From Oscillospiraceae bacterium (lineage in GTDB: Bacteria; Bacillota_A; Clostridia; Oscillospirales; Oscillospiraceae): 19,879 nucleotides of DNA. The translations under genes were made by a program, and so were the position numbers. Below the pieces are notes generated by a model. The model saw nothing but the letters and a program-made list of their open reading frames with translations. It ran no database searches and was not told where the DNA came from. Positions within the stretch are counted from its first letter, which is position 1. Every line of letters starts with the position of its first letter. This document shows positions 5,957 through 13,691 of this stretch, piece after piece. The stretch covers positions 1 to 19,879 of the forward strand of contig JAFQDR010000170.1 in assembly GCA_017415945.1 (NCBI GenBank), written 5' to 3'.

Positions 5957-7417
5957 TTACTGCTCGGGGATGATGCCTGTGGATTCATAGGTGATCTCCT
6001 CCTTCAGCTCGCCCTGAGGCCAGCGGGAGATATCCGCGCCCAGATAGCCGATCTGCTCCCGCAGCAGGAGATAGCGGGCATCGTGAATGCCCTGTCCACC
6101 TAAATTATACCGCCAGCCCCCTAAGATGGGGTCGGTGAATTTGTCGAAGTTTACATCACAGTCGGGGTGCAGGGCCATGAAGCGGTCGATCTCCTCTTGG
6201 GGGATGTTGTTCATGGTGCAGTGGAAGCGCTTGAGCTTGGTCATGTTGTCGGTAAAGGCCAGACTGCGGAGCTTGGGCATGTCCCCGATGTTCAGATGCT
6301 CCAGCTCTGTCATATTGGAAAGGATCGCCAAATCCTCGTCATCAAGCTGCCCGTTGCACATGAGCTCCAGATATTCCAGCTTCGTGCAGTTTTTCAGTCC
6401 GCTGATGTCCTTCAGCGGCCCGATGGCGAAGATGCCGACCTCCAAGTCGGTCAGATTGGCGCAGAAGTCCAGATTGGTCAGGTTGTGGTGGCCCACGTCC
6501 AAATATTTGGTGCCGCGCAGATGCTGCAGGGCCTTGGTCTGGGAATCGATGAGGCCCCCTGCCCAGAATTTGTAGTTGTCCGTCATGACATTGTAGCTGC
6601 CCGCGTACACACGCCAGTGAATTTCAATGTGGGGGAAATCCTCACGGAGCTGTGCCATGGTGTCATCGGTGGTACCGCAGGCATCCAGCTTCAGATAGGT
6701 GAGCTTGTCCATAAGGGGCAGCAGCCTGCGGAGCTCCTCCACGCCCTCGTCTCCGATTTTAACGCGGCTGTATTCCAAAGCTTCCATATCCGTTGAGATG
6801 GTCTGTCCGAACAGCTTCACTGCGTAGCCAATGTGAATATGAGGGTATGCCTCGCGGATGCGCAGGGCATCCTCCAAGGACAGGTATGGCATACCGTCCT
6901 CGCCCCGCAGCTCAATGGTATGGAGCTTGGGCAGGTGCTTGATATCGGCAATGGCACGGTCAAGGTCTGCCAAGGCAAGATCCGACCAGTCCAGCGCTTC
7001 CGTGTCAGCGGAGACGGCCTCGTCCAGTACGTTCAAATACTTGTAGATGATTGCGGCGAAGGGGAAGGCGTCATACAAAATGTCCAGCTGCTTGGAACTG
7101 ATGTGGGTGCTGCCAAGATCAATGACCTCCATGTGGGGGAAATAGTCCTTTTTGGCTGCCAGATCCTCTGCTTGTGCGGGGGTGGTCAGCTCTGCGCAGG
7201 TGGTGTCCCCGCTGAGCATTAGGGGCACTTCGCCGCCCTCAAGCGTCACGGTGTAGGTCACTTTGACCTTGGGATGTTCCGCTTGGAATTGACGAATTTC
7301 CGAGAGGGAACAGCCTGTGAGATCGCGGTTGAAATATTTGTAAACACCGAGGCCGCCCGCGGCTGCTGCGATGATCACAGCGGTAACGAGAAGCAGGGTA
7401 CGAATCTTGATTTTCAA
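5957..7417 (-). CDS. Membrane-anchored leucine-rich-repeat protein B
   Basis: A 486-residue paralog of LRR protein A. The start is the TTG at 7417: GGGAGG sits eight bases before it, a perfect promoter lies just upstream, the N-terminus becomes KIKIRTLLLVTAVIIAAAA (a basic end plus a signal anchor), and the length then equals the paralog's. An open frame continues to 7633 but would run across the promoter. After the anchor come DLTGCSLSEI and VTYTVTLEGG, then a mixed alpha/beta region and leucine-rich repeats over about 200-430 (LTYLKLDACGTTD, TKYLDVGHHNLTNLDF, LEYLELMCNGQLDDED, LEHLNIGDMPKLRSLAF). No cell-wall sorting signal is seen. The TTG start may lower translation despite the strong promoter. 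Probably extracytoplasmic; function unknown. Confidence 0.8.
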   Translation of the reverse strand: MKIKIRTLLLVTAVIIAAAAGGLGVYKYFNRDLTGCSLSEIRQFQAEHPKVKVTYTVTLEGGEVPLMLSGDTTCAELTTPAQAEDLAAKKDYFPHMEVIDLGSTHISSKQLDILYDAFPFAAIIYKYLNVLDEAVSADTEALDWSDLALADLDRAIADIKHLPKLHTIELRGEDGMPYLSLEDALRIREAYPHIHIGYAVKLFGQTISTDMEALEYSRVKIGDEGVEELRRLLPLMDKLTYLKLDACGTTDDTMAQLREDFPHIEIHWRVYAGSYNVMTDNYKFWAGGLIDSQTKALQHLRGTKYLDVGHHNLTNLDFCANLTDLEVGIFAIGPLKDISGLKNCTKLEYLELMCNGQLDDEDLAILSNMTELEHLNIGDMPKLRSLAFTDNMTKLKRFHCTMNNIPQEEIDRFMALHPDCDVNFDKFTDPILGGWRYNLGGQGIHDARYLLLREQIGYLGADISRWPQGELKEEITYESTGIIPEQ

Positions 7418-7447
7418 AGGAAAAACCTCCCGCAAAAGGATGAAATT

Positions 7448-7476
7448 ATTATACCTTTGAGAATTGGGAGTGTCAA
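7448..7476 (-). promoter_or_regulatory. Consensus sigma-A promoter of LRR gene B
   Basis: On the minus strand TTGACA (7471-7476), 17 bases, then TATAAT (7448-7453): a perfect match, equal in design to the promoter of LRR gene A. It lies back to back with the flavoprotein promoter. Confidence 0.92.
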
Positions 7477-7490
7477 TGGAACCACGGCTA

Positions 7491-7499
7491 TGGTATAAT
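7491..7499 (+). promoter_or_regulatory. Extended -10 promoter of the flavoprotein gene
   Basis: TGGTATAAT gives a perfect -10 (7494-7499) with the TGn extension. The position of a -35 is filled by TGTCAA, the opposite-strand -35 of LRR gene B, a poor match, so the extended -10 probably carries recognition. The start codon is 24 bases downstream. Confidence 0.75.
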
Positions 7500-7523
7500 G
7501 AAAGAAAAACGCGGAGGTGCTTT

Positions 7524-8153
7524 ATGAACGTAATCGCGATCAACGGAAGTCCCAGAAAAAACGGCAACAGCGCCGCTATGCTGGAGGCGGCCATCAAGGG
7601 AGCTAAGGAAAACGGTGCGGCGGTTGAGCGCATTGACCTGTTTGATTTGAACTATAAGGGCTGTGTCAGCTGCTTCGGCTGTAAGCTTTTGGGTGGGCCA
7701 AGCTTCGGCAAATGCGCACAGCGGGATGAATTGACGGAGGTATTGGACAAGATCCTGGCGGCGGATGTGCTGCTGCTTGCCACGCCCCTGTACTTCGGTG
7801 AGGTGCCCGGAGCGGTGCGCAATCTATTTGAACGTCTGTGGTTCCCCGGGCAGAAGTATGCCAAGAACTATCGCAGTGCCTATCCTCGTCGCGTAAAGGT
7901 GGGCCTGATGTACACCATGAATGTGCCCGTAGAATCCATGTATCAGAGCGTGATCAAGAGTCATGTCCAGAGCTTTACCATGCTGCTGGGGCAGACGGAA
8001 TATGTGACCGCATTGGATACCATGCAGTTTGACGACTATTCCAAGTACGCCAGTGAGCTGTTCGACGGGGCGGCCAAGAAGCTGCACCATGAGACTGTAT
8101 TCCCCAAGGATTGCGAAAAGGCATACGAGATGGGCAAGCGGCTGTGTGGCTGA
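7524..8153 (+). CDS. Flavodoxin-fold NAD(P)H/FMN oxidoreductase, Fe-S flavoprotein-like
   Basis: A 209-residue cytoplasmic protein of the NADPH-dependent FMN reductase / iron-sulfur flavoprotein superfamily. INGSPRKNGNSAAML (6-20) is the FMN phosphate loop, and ATPLYFGEVPGAVRNLFERL is the usual second flavin-contact segment. Four cysteines occur at 47, 50, 53 and 64 (GCVSCFGCK...GKC). The CX2CX2C start matches iron-sulfur flavoproteins, but the last gap (10) is longer than the CX4-7C I recall, so a cluster is possible, not certain. GGAGGTG precedes the ATG by four to five bases. It diverges from LRR gene B and is followed after 94 bases by the PK-like gene, probably by read-through since no promoter is visible there. 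The electron acceptor is unknown. Confidence 0.85.
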   Translation: MNVIAINGSPRKNGNSAAMLEAAIKGAKENGAAVERIDLFDLNYKGCVSCFGCKLLGGPSFGKCAQRDELTEVLDKILAADVLLLATPLYFGEVPGAVRNLFERLWFPGQKYAKNYRSAYPRRVKVGLMYTMNVPVESMYQSVIKSHVQSFTMLLGQTEYVTALDTMQFDDYSKYASELFDGAAKKLHHETVFPKDCEKAYEMGKRLCG

Positions 8154-8159
8154 GGGTTT

Positions 8160-8223
8160 GACAACCCCTCAGTCAGTCGCTCGCAGGCTCGCAACTGACA
8201 GCTCCCCTTACACAGGGGAGCCC
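8160..8223. repeat. Two-hairpin intergenic repeat
   Basis: GTCAGT/ACTGAC (8172-8177/8194-8199) is followed directly by GCTCCCCT/AGGGGAGC (8201-8208/8214-8221). This resembles a high-copy element of Oscillospiraceae genomes as I remember it. It sits between the flavoprotein and PK-like genes, just before the latter's ribosome site, and could act as a weak terminator or mRNA processing site. Confidence 0.6.
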
Positions 8224-8247
8224 ATTAAGAATGAGGAGCAATTACAT

Positions 8248-9240
8248 ATGATATCCATATACGGAACCTTCGGGCCCGCCTGCGCCGAGAAGGAGACCTT
8301 AACACAAATGTTTCATGCAGGCATGACGGGGATGCGGCTGAATCTGTCCCACACCTCTCTTGCGGAAAGCGCAGACCGCATTGCCGCCTTCCGTGCCGCC
8401 GCAGAAGCTGCGGGTGTGGTTCCCGAGCTGCTGATCGATATGCAGGGCCCCGAGCTGCGCATTGGCGAGCTGCCCGCGGCTTTGAGTCTTACGGACGGCG
8501 ACACCGTCATATTGGGCGAGGGGGGCATTCCCGTGCCTGCAGTGACCTTGCCTGTGATGTACATTGGGGACGAGGTGGTGCTGGATGACGGGAAGATCTC
8601 TGTCCGCATTACGGAAAAACGGGGCAGCCATGTGCTGTGCAGAGTGGAGCGGGGCGGTGTGCTCAGCTCCCGCAAGAGCATTAAGCTGAAGAACCCCAAG
8701 GCGGCAGTGGATATGCCTGTGCTCACGGAGCATGACCTGAACAATGTGCGCCGTGCCAAGGAATACGGGGTTACGGGGCTCATGCAGCCCTTTGTCCGCA
8801 GCGGTGCCGAGCTGCGGAAGGTGCGCAGGGCACTTGCGGAAAACGGTGCCCACCAGGTGAAGATTTTTGCCAAGATCGAAAATATGCAGGGGGTCGACAA
8901 TCTGGAGAACATACTCCCCGAGGCGGATGTGGTCATCATTGCCCGCGGGGACTTGGGCAACGACATGGAGCTGTGGCAGCTGCCCGCAGTCCAGAAGAAG
9001 ATCGCTGCCGCCTGTGTGAGGGCGGGGAAGCCCTTCATTGTGGTGACCCAGATGCTGGCATCCATGGAGCACAGTCCCGTGCCCACCCGTGCGGAGGTAT
9101 CGGATATCTTCAACGCCGTGGTGGACGGCTGCGCAGGGGTCATGGTCACGGGGGAAACCGCCGTGGGTGCCTATCCCGTGGAGGCTGTTCGTTATTTGAC
9201 CAATACCGCAAAGGAAGCGGAAAAATACTTGAATCGTTAA
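8248..9240 (+). CDS. Pyruvate-kinase-like protein without the C-terminal domain
   Basis: A 330-residue protein holding the TIM barrel and small B domain of pyruvate kinase but ending right after the barrel (SDIFNAVVDG, TGETAVGAYPVEAV), so the regulatory C-terminal domain of about 110 residues is missing. Catalytic landmarks are present: R30/N32/S34 in MRLNLSH, D64 and E69, K209 and E211 in KIEN, D235 in ARGDLG, and TQML. The usual DTKGPEIR is DMQGPELR: the Thr potassium ligand is M65 and the Lys is Q66. The start at 8248 is set by AGGAG nine bases upstream and by the beta-1 strand (YGTFGPA). The GH3 gene starts 15 bases after its stop, so they are one operon. It may be an alternative phosphotransferase or a barrel used otherwise; it is probably not the main glycolytic enzyme. 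Confidence 0.82.
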   Translation: MISIYGTFGPACAEKETLTQMFHAGMTGMRLNLSHTSLAESADRIAAFRAAAEAAGVVPELLIDMQGPELRIGELPAALSLTDGDTVILGEGGIPVPAVTLPVMYIGDEVVLDDGKISVRITEKRGSHVLCRVERGGVLSSRKSIKLKNPKAAVDMPVLTEHDLNNVRRAKEYGVTGLMQPFVRSGAELRKVRRALAENGAHQVKIFAKIENMQGVDNLENILPEADVVIIARGDLGNDMELWQLPAVQKKIAAACVRAGKPFIVVTQMLASMEHSPVPTRAEVSDIFNAVVDGCAGVMVTGETAVGAYPVEAVRYLTNTAKEAEKYLNR

Positions 9241-9255
9241 GAAAGGAAGAAGTCT

Positions 9256-11727
9256 ATGAAGCTGCTGACCAAGGCAAGATACACCGACGAAGCCAATGAT
9301 CGTGAGCTGCGGAACTTAGATTTGGCGTACCGTGCTGCCTGTGAGTCTGTTGTGCTGCTGGAAAACCGCGGCGTGCTGCCCTTGGAGACTAAGACCGTGG
9401 CGGTGTACGGGGCGGGGGCATCCAAAACCGTCAAGGGCGGCACGGGCTCGGGCGAGGTGAACGAACGCCGCAGCGTTACCGTATTGGAAGGGCTGCGGGA
9501 GCGGGGCTTTACCGTGACCTCGGAGCGCTGGCTTGCGGACTATGAAGCCGATTATGCCGCAGGAGAGCTGGCCTTCGATCGGCAGCGGCGGCAGGCTCTG
9601 AAGAAGCTGAAGATCAAGTCTGTGATGGATTTGATGTTTGCCAACTATCAGGCTCCCGCAGGGCGACCCATTACCCAAGAGGACATCGCCGCAAGCAATA
9701 CGGACAGCTGTATTTATGTGCTCCGCAGACAGGCGGGGGAAGGTGCGGACCGTAAGCCCGAGGCGGGGGATTACTGCATGACGGCGGAGGAGCTGGAGCA
9801 TATCCGCACCTGCGCGGCGGCGTACCCCAAGTTTGTGCTGGTCATCAACTGCGGGGGCACCATGGACTTGAGCCCCTTGGATGACATTGAAGGCATCGGT
9901 GCCGTGGTGTATATGTGTCAGCTTGGCACCCAGGGGGGACTTGCCCTTGCGGATGTGCTCAGCGGCACGGTGACCCCATCGGGGAAGACTGCCGATACCT
10001 GGGCGAAGAACTACGACCAGGTGCCCTTCGGGTGGGAATACAGCAGCCTGAACGGGAACTTGGAAAGGGAATATTATAAGGAAGACATTTATGTGGGCTA
10101 CCGCTATTACGACAGCTTCGGCGTAGAGCCCCGCTATCCCTTCGGCTACGGCCTGAGCTATACGGATTTTGCCGTGACCTCCTCGGGCATTGCCATAGAT
10201 GGCAGTGTGGTCACTGTCCGCGGCGAGGTACGGAATACGGGGGCTTACAGGGGGAAGGAAACTGTACAGCTGTATGTGTCTGCCCCCGGTGAGCAGTGTG
10301 CGGAGCGGGCACTGGCGGCCTTTGTGAAGACACCCTTGCTGGCTTGCGGGGAAAGGACTGCCGTGGAGCTGCAGTTTGACATGAAGGACATGGCTATGTA
10401 CGTCACCGAGGATGGGGCCTATGTGCTGGAGCGGGGGCTGTACATTCTGCATATGGGTACCCACTCCCGCAATACCGTCCCTGTGGGTGCGGTGGAGGTG
10501 GAGACAGATACAGTGGTCTCCGTCCATAATCATATTTGTCCTCAGCAGGATGGCCTTCAGGTGCTTCACCGTGAATTCCCATGGGCGGTGAAGCTGCATC
10601 CGGGGCTGCCAAGACTGACCATGGATGCCAAGGCCATTGAGACGGTGTACCATGACTATGTGCCTCTGCCTGTGTATCCCAATGAGCGGGTACAGCGGTT
10701 TGTGGAAGCGCTGACCGTGGAGGAAATGGCGGAGATCGTAGTTGGCATCGGAATGTTTGGGGGCACCACCCGATTCACCCTGCCCGGGTCTGTGGGTAAT
10801 ACCACTTCCGCCTTTTGGGACAGAGGCCTTGCTAACATGACCCTGTGCGACGGGCCTGCGGGGCTGCGCATTCAAAAAATCTCCACCGTTACCAAGAAGG
10901 AAAAGGTCAAGGCCGTGGAGCTGCCCATGTCTGTGTTTGAGATGCTGCCCGGCTTTGCCAAGGCATTGATGAAGGGCAACCCCAAGAAGGAGCCCATGGT
11001 CTATCAGTACACCACCGCATTCCCCGTCAGCGCCGCACTGGCCCAGACCTGGAATGAGGAACTGATGTATGAGGTGGGCTGCGGCATTTTCGAGGAAATG
11101 AAGGAATACGGCTGTACCTACTGGCTGGCCCCTGCGGTGAACATCCACCGCAACCCCCTGTGCGGGCGAAACTTCGAATACTGGTCTGAGGATCCCTTCC
11201 TTGCGGGCACCATGGCCGCTGCTGTGGTCCGCGGGGTACAGCGGGAGCCGGGCTATTATGTGACGGTGAAGCACTTTGCCGCTAATAACCAAGAGGACAA
11301 CCGCAATCAAGTCAGCAGCGAGGTCACCGAGCGGGCCCTGCGTGAGATTTACCTGCGGCCCTTCGAGATCGCTGTACGGAAGGGCGGTGCCAAGGGCATC
11401 ATGACCTCCTACAACCGTATCAATGGGGTATACGCCCCCAACAGTCACGACCTGTGTACCAAGGTGCTGCGCAATGAATGGGGCTTCGACGGTGTGGTCA
11501 TGACCGACTGGTTCTCCACCAACGGGGGACAGGCGGACAACGGCCTTGCCATTGCCGCAGGCAATGACCTGATCATGCCCGGTGGCAAGGGCTTCAAAAA
11601 GAAAATCATTCAGGCAGTGAAGAAGGGGCGGCTGCCCGAGGAGGATCTGCGCCGCTGCTGTGCCCGTGTGGTGAAGGCGATTTTTGAAAGTAATATCCGG
11701 CGGGAATATCTTTCCGACGATGCTTGA
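9256..11727 (+). CDS. Glycoside hydrolase family 3, reversed domain order
   Basis: An 823-residue beta-glycosidase, probably cytoplasmic since no signal peptide is seen. The domains are inverted compared with most GH3 enzymes: the (alpha/beta)6 C-type domain comes first (about 1-300, ending YPFGYGLSYT), then a fibronectin-III-like domain (about 305-400), a linker, and last the TIM-barrel domain (about 465-810). In the barrel, CDGPAGLR, GRNFEYWSEDP, KHFAANNQEDNR (K672, H673) and VMTDWFS are visible; D751 in TDW is the expected nucleophile. The same inversion is known from Ruminococcus albus and Butyrivibrio fibrisolvens beta-glucosidases. AAAGGAAG precedes the ATG by about six bases. Coupling to a PK-like gene hints at oligosaccharide use feeding glycolysis. 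Specificity (glucoside, xyloside or other) cannot be read here. Confidence 0.92.
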   Translation: MKLLTKARYTDEANDRELRNLDLAYRAACESVVLLENRGVLPLETKTVAVYGAGASKTVKGGTGSGEVNERRSVTVLEGLRERGFTVTSERWLADYEADYAAGELAFDRQRRQALKKLKIKSVMDLMFANYQAPAGRPITQEDIAASNTDSCIYVLRRQAGEGADRKPEAGDYCMTAEELEHIRTCAAAYPKFVLVINCGGTMDLSPLDDIEGIGAVVYMCQLGTQGGLALADVLSGTVTPSGKTADTWAKNYDQVPFGWEYSSLNGNLEREYYKEDIYVGYRYYDSFGVEPRYPFGYGLSYTDFAVTSSGIAIDGSVVTVRGEVRNTGAYRGKETVQLYVSAPGEQCAERALAAFVKTPLLACGERTAVELQFDMKDMAMYVTEDGAYVLERGLYILHMGTHSRNTVPVGAVEVETDTVVSVHNHICPQQDGLQVLHREFPWAVKLHPGLPRLTMDAKAIETVYHDYVPLPVYPNERVQRFVEALTVEEMAEIVVGIGMFGGTTRFTLPGSVGNTTSAFWDRGLANMTLCDGPAGLRIQKISTVTKKEKVKAVELPMSVFEMLPGFAKALMKGNPKKEPMVYQYTTAFPVSAALAQTWNEELMYEVGCGIFEEMKEYGCTYWLAPAVNIHRNPLCGRNFEYWSEDPFLAGTMAAAVVRGVQREPGYYVTVKHFAANNQEDNRNQVSSEVTERALREIYLRPFEIAVRKGGAKGIMTSYNRINGVYAPNSHDLCTKVLRNEWGFDGVVMTDWFSTNGGQADNGLAIAAGNDLIMPGGKGFKKKIIQAVKKGRLPEEDLRRCCARVVKAIFESNIRREYLSDDA

Positions 11728-11752
11728 ATTTGTAACAAATTACGGGTATGAT
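11724..11752 (+). promoter_or_regulatory. Promoter of the ABC-F gene, overlapping the GH3 stop codon
   Basis: TTGAAT (11724-11729) and TATGAT (11747-11752) are 17 bases apart. The -35 box contains the GH3 TGA stop (11725-11727). The leader of about 110 bases then runs through the repeat at 11777-11855. Confidence 0.6.
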
Positions 11753-11776
11753 AAAAGAAAAAGGTGCGCTTCGGGG

Positions 11777-11855
11777 ATTGAAATGAACACCTCATCCACC
11801 GCAAGCGGTCCCACTTCCCTACAAGGGGAAGGTACGCATGAAATGACATTTCAAT
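11777..11855. repeat. CCTCATCCACCG repeat flanked by 9-bp inverted repeats
   Basis: The core (11788-11832) has two hairpins, ACCGC/GCGGT and CTTCCC/GGGAAG, and resembles a common Oscillospiraceae intergenic element. ATTGAAATG (11777-11785) and its exact complement CATTTCAAT (11847-11855) flank it. It occupies the 5' leader of the ABC-F gene, so it may affect that mRNA's folding. Confidence 0.55.
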
Positions 11856-11869
11856 AAAGGACTACCCCC

Positions 11870-13636
11870 ATGATCAAAGTTGAAAATCTTTCTTTTGGCT
11901 TCCCCAATGTGGAGCTGTATAATAATGTTTCCTTCACCCTGGAATACGGGCAGCACTGCGCCTTCATCGGCAGCAACGGCACCGGAAAAACCACCCTGAT
12001 CGAAATCATCCTGAACCCCGACAAGTTCATGTACGACGGCAGGATCATCCGTGACGAGGACTGGCGTGTGGGCTATGTGAACCAGTTTGACCGCGCCGAT
12101 AAGGAACGGAATGTGACGGTGTGGGATTACCTCAGCGAGCCCTTTGTGCGCAATCAGACCCAGCAGGACGAGGTCTGCGCCCTCATGGCCGATGCGGAGG
12201 ATCTTGAGCCCCTGCTGGAACGGTATCAGCAGCTGCTGGATGCCTTCGCCGCCATGGACGGGGACAATTACGAGAGCAATATCCGCCGTCAGCTGAAGCT
12301 GGCAGGACTGGGGCACTTGGAGAATGTGCCCGTGTCTGCTCTCAGCGGCGGGGAGTATAAGCTGCTGCAGGTTATCCGCGAAATGCTCAACGGGCCCGAG
12401 CTGCTGGTCATGGACGAGCCCGACGTATTTCTGGATTTCGAAAACCTGAACGGTCTGGTGGGGGTCATCAATGCCTATAAGGGCACTATTTTGGCTGTCA
12501 CCCATAACCGATATCTGCTGCACCACTGCTTCAACAAGATCCTGCATTTGGAGGATACGGACGTACAGGAGTTTGACGGCAACTATATTTCCTATAACTT
12601 TGCTCTGCTGCTGCGAAAGATCGAGCTGCAGGAGCAGGCGGTGAAGGAAGAAGCGGAGATCGAGCGCACCCGTGAGCTGGTGGAGCGTCTCCGTGACGAT
12701 GCCACCGAGGTAGACAGTGCCACCAGAGGCCGTTTCCTCCACGCAAAGGTCAGCCAGCTGGCACGGCTGGAGGCTCGCCGCATTAAGGCTCCCTTTGTGG
12801 ATATCCGTCAGCCTGTGGTGCATTTGCCCGATGTGGTGGCAGCGGCACCGGAGGTGTCCGATCGCAATGTGATGCTCCGTGTGGAAGACTACACCGTAGC
12901 ATTTGACGAGCTGCTGCTGGAAAATGTAAGCTTTGAGCTGCGGGAAGGGGAGAAGGTCGCCATCGTGGGCCCCAACGGCACAGGCAAGACCACCCTGCTG
13001 CGGGAGATTTACAAGAACAACAACCCCTATATCACCATCAACGACGGGGTAGAGGTAGGGCTTTTGAGCCAGCTCCACAGCGAAATGCTCACGGAAAGCA
13101 ATACGGTTTTGGAGGAATTCTTTGAGCTGGGCTTCCCCGACAGGGAATCTATTGAACAGCATTTGAACAAGTATTGCTTCAACCCCGACCATTTGGACAG
13201 CCGCATCCGTTATCTCAGCGGCGGGGAAAAGAATCTGCTGCAGCTGGCGAAAATCGATGTGACTAAGGCAAACCTTCTGCTGCTGGACGAGCCTACCAGC
13301 CATCTGGACACCTATGCCCAAATCGCGCTGGAGGAGGCTGTGCAGGATTACCGCGGCGCGGTGCTCATGGTCAGCCATGACTTTTATAATATTGTCAACT
13401 GCGCGGACTATGTGCTGTATGTGGAGGATAAGACCATCCGCCGTATGCGCATCCGCACCTTCCGCAAGAAGATCTATGCCAACCACTTCAGCAAGGAATA
13501 TCTGGAGCTGGAGCTGAAAAAGAAGGAGCTGGAGACCCGCATTGCCCGCTATCTGAAGGATGCCGACTATGCATCCGCAAGGGCACTGACCGAGGATCTG
13601 GCAGACATCATCGACCAAATGAACCGCTGCAAATAA
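11870..13636 (+). CDS. ABC-F family ATPase
   Basis: A 588-residue cytoplasmic protein with two ABC domains and no membrane segment, the layout of ribosome-acting ABC-F factors. Walker A motifs are GSNGTGKTT (34-42) and GPNGTGKTT (367-375); signatures LSGGE occur at 158-162 and 449-453; Walker B are MDEP (181-184) and LDEP (472-475); switch histidines are H212 and H503. A charged helical linker (about 245-310) joins the domains and a coiled-coil tail (about 525-588) ends the protein. The first Walker B runs into DVFLDF where most ABC-F proteins have TNHLD, whereas the second has TSHLD. AAAGGA lies about nine bases before the ATG. It may be a translation factor or antibiotic protection protein; these cannot be separated by sequence reading alone. 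Confidence 0.9.
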   Translation: MIKVENLSFGFPNVELYNNVSFTLEYGQHCAFIGSNGTGKTTLIEIILNPDKFMYDGRIIRDEDWRVGYVNQFDRADKERNVTVWDYLSEPFVRNQTQQDEVCALMADAEDLEPLLERYQQLLDAFAAMDGDNYESNIRRQLKLAGLGHLENVPVSALSGGEYKLLQVIREMLNGPELLVMDEPDVFLDFENLNGLVGVINAYKGTILAVTHNRYLLHHCFNKILHLEDTDVQEFDGNYISYNFALLLRKIELQEQAVKEEAEIERTRELVERLRDDATEVDSATRGRFLHAKVSQLARLEARRIKAPFVDIRQPVVHLPDVVAAAPEVSDRNVMLRVEDYTVAFDELLLENVSFELREGEKVAIVGPNGTGKTTLLREIYKNNNPYITINDGVEVGLLSQLHSEMLTESNTVLEEFFELGFPDRESIEQHLNKYCFNPDHLDSRIRYLSGGEKNLLQLAKIDVTKANLLLLDEPTSHLDTYAQIALEEAVQDYRGAVLMVSHDFYNIVNCADYVLYVEDKTIRRMRIRTFRKKIYANHFSKEYLELELKKKELETRIARYLKDADYASARALTEDLADIIDQMNRCK

Positions 13637-13640
13637 AAAA

Positions 13641-13680
13641 GCAAGGGCACCGACTGAAATCGTCGGTGCCTTGTTTTGCT
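13641..13680. terminator. Bidirectional intrinsic terminator
   Basis: GCACCGAC (13647-13654) pairs with GTCGGTGC (13662-13669), extended by CAAG/CTTG. It is followed by TTTT on the plus strand and, read on the minus strand, by TTTTTT. It ends both the ABC-F gene and the convergent zinc-ribbon gene. Confidence 0.9.
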
Positions 13681-13691
13681 TATTTTGCTTA

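Noticed and set aside
5957..7633. Longer 558-codon version of LRR protein B
   Set aside because: The extra 72 codons run through the perfect promoter and the divergent flavoprotein start; TTG at 7417 has the ribosome site and gives the paralog's length.
8029..8247. N-terminal extension of the PK-like protein
   Set aside because: It overlaps the flavoprotein end and translates the 8160-8223 repeat; the barrel begins right at 8248.
9316..11448. 710-codon open frame antisense to the GH3 gene
   Set aside because: Length comes from GC-rich third positions of the sense gene; the translation is rich in His, Gly and Gln with no recognisable domain.
11819..13618. 599-codon open frame antisense to the ABC-F gene
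   Set aside because: The sense frame has all ABC-F motifs; the antisense product is Gln/His/Leu-rich and lacks a ribosome site.
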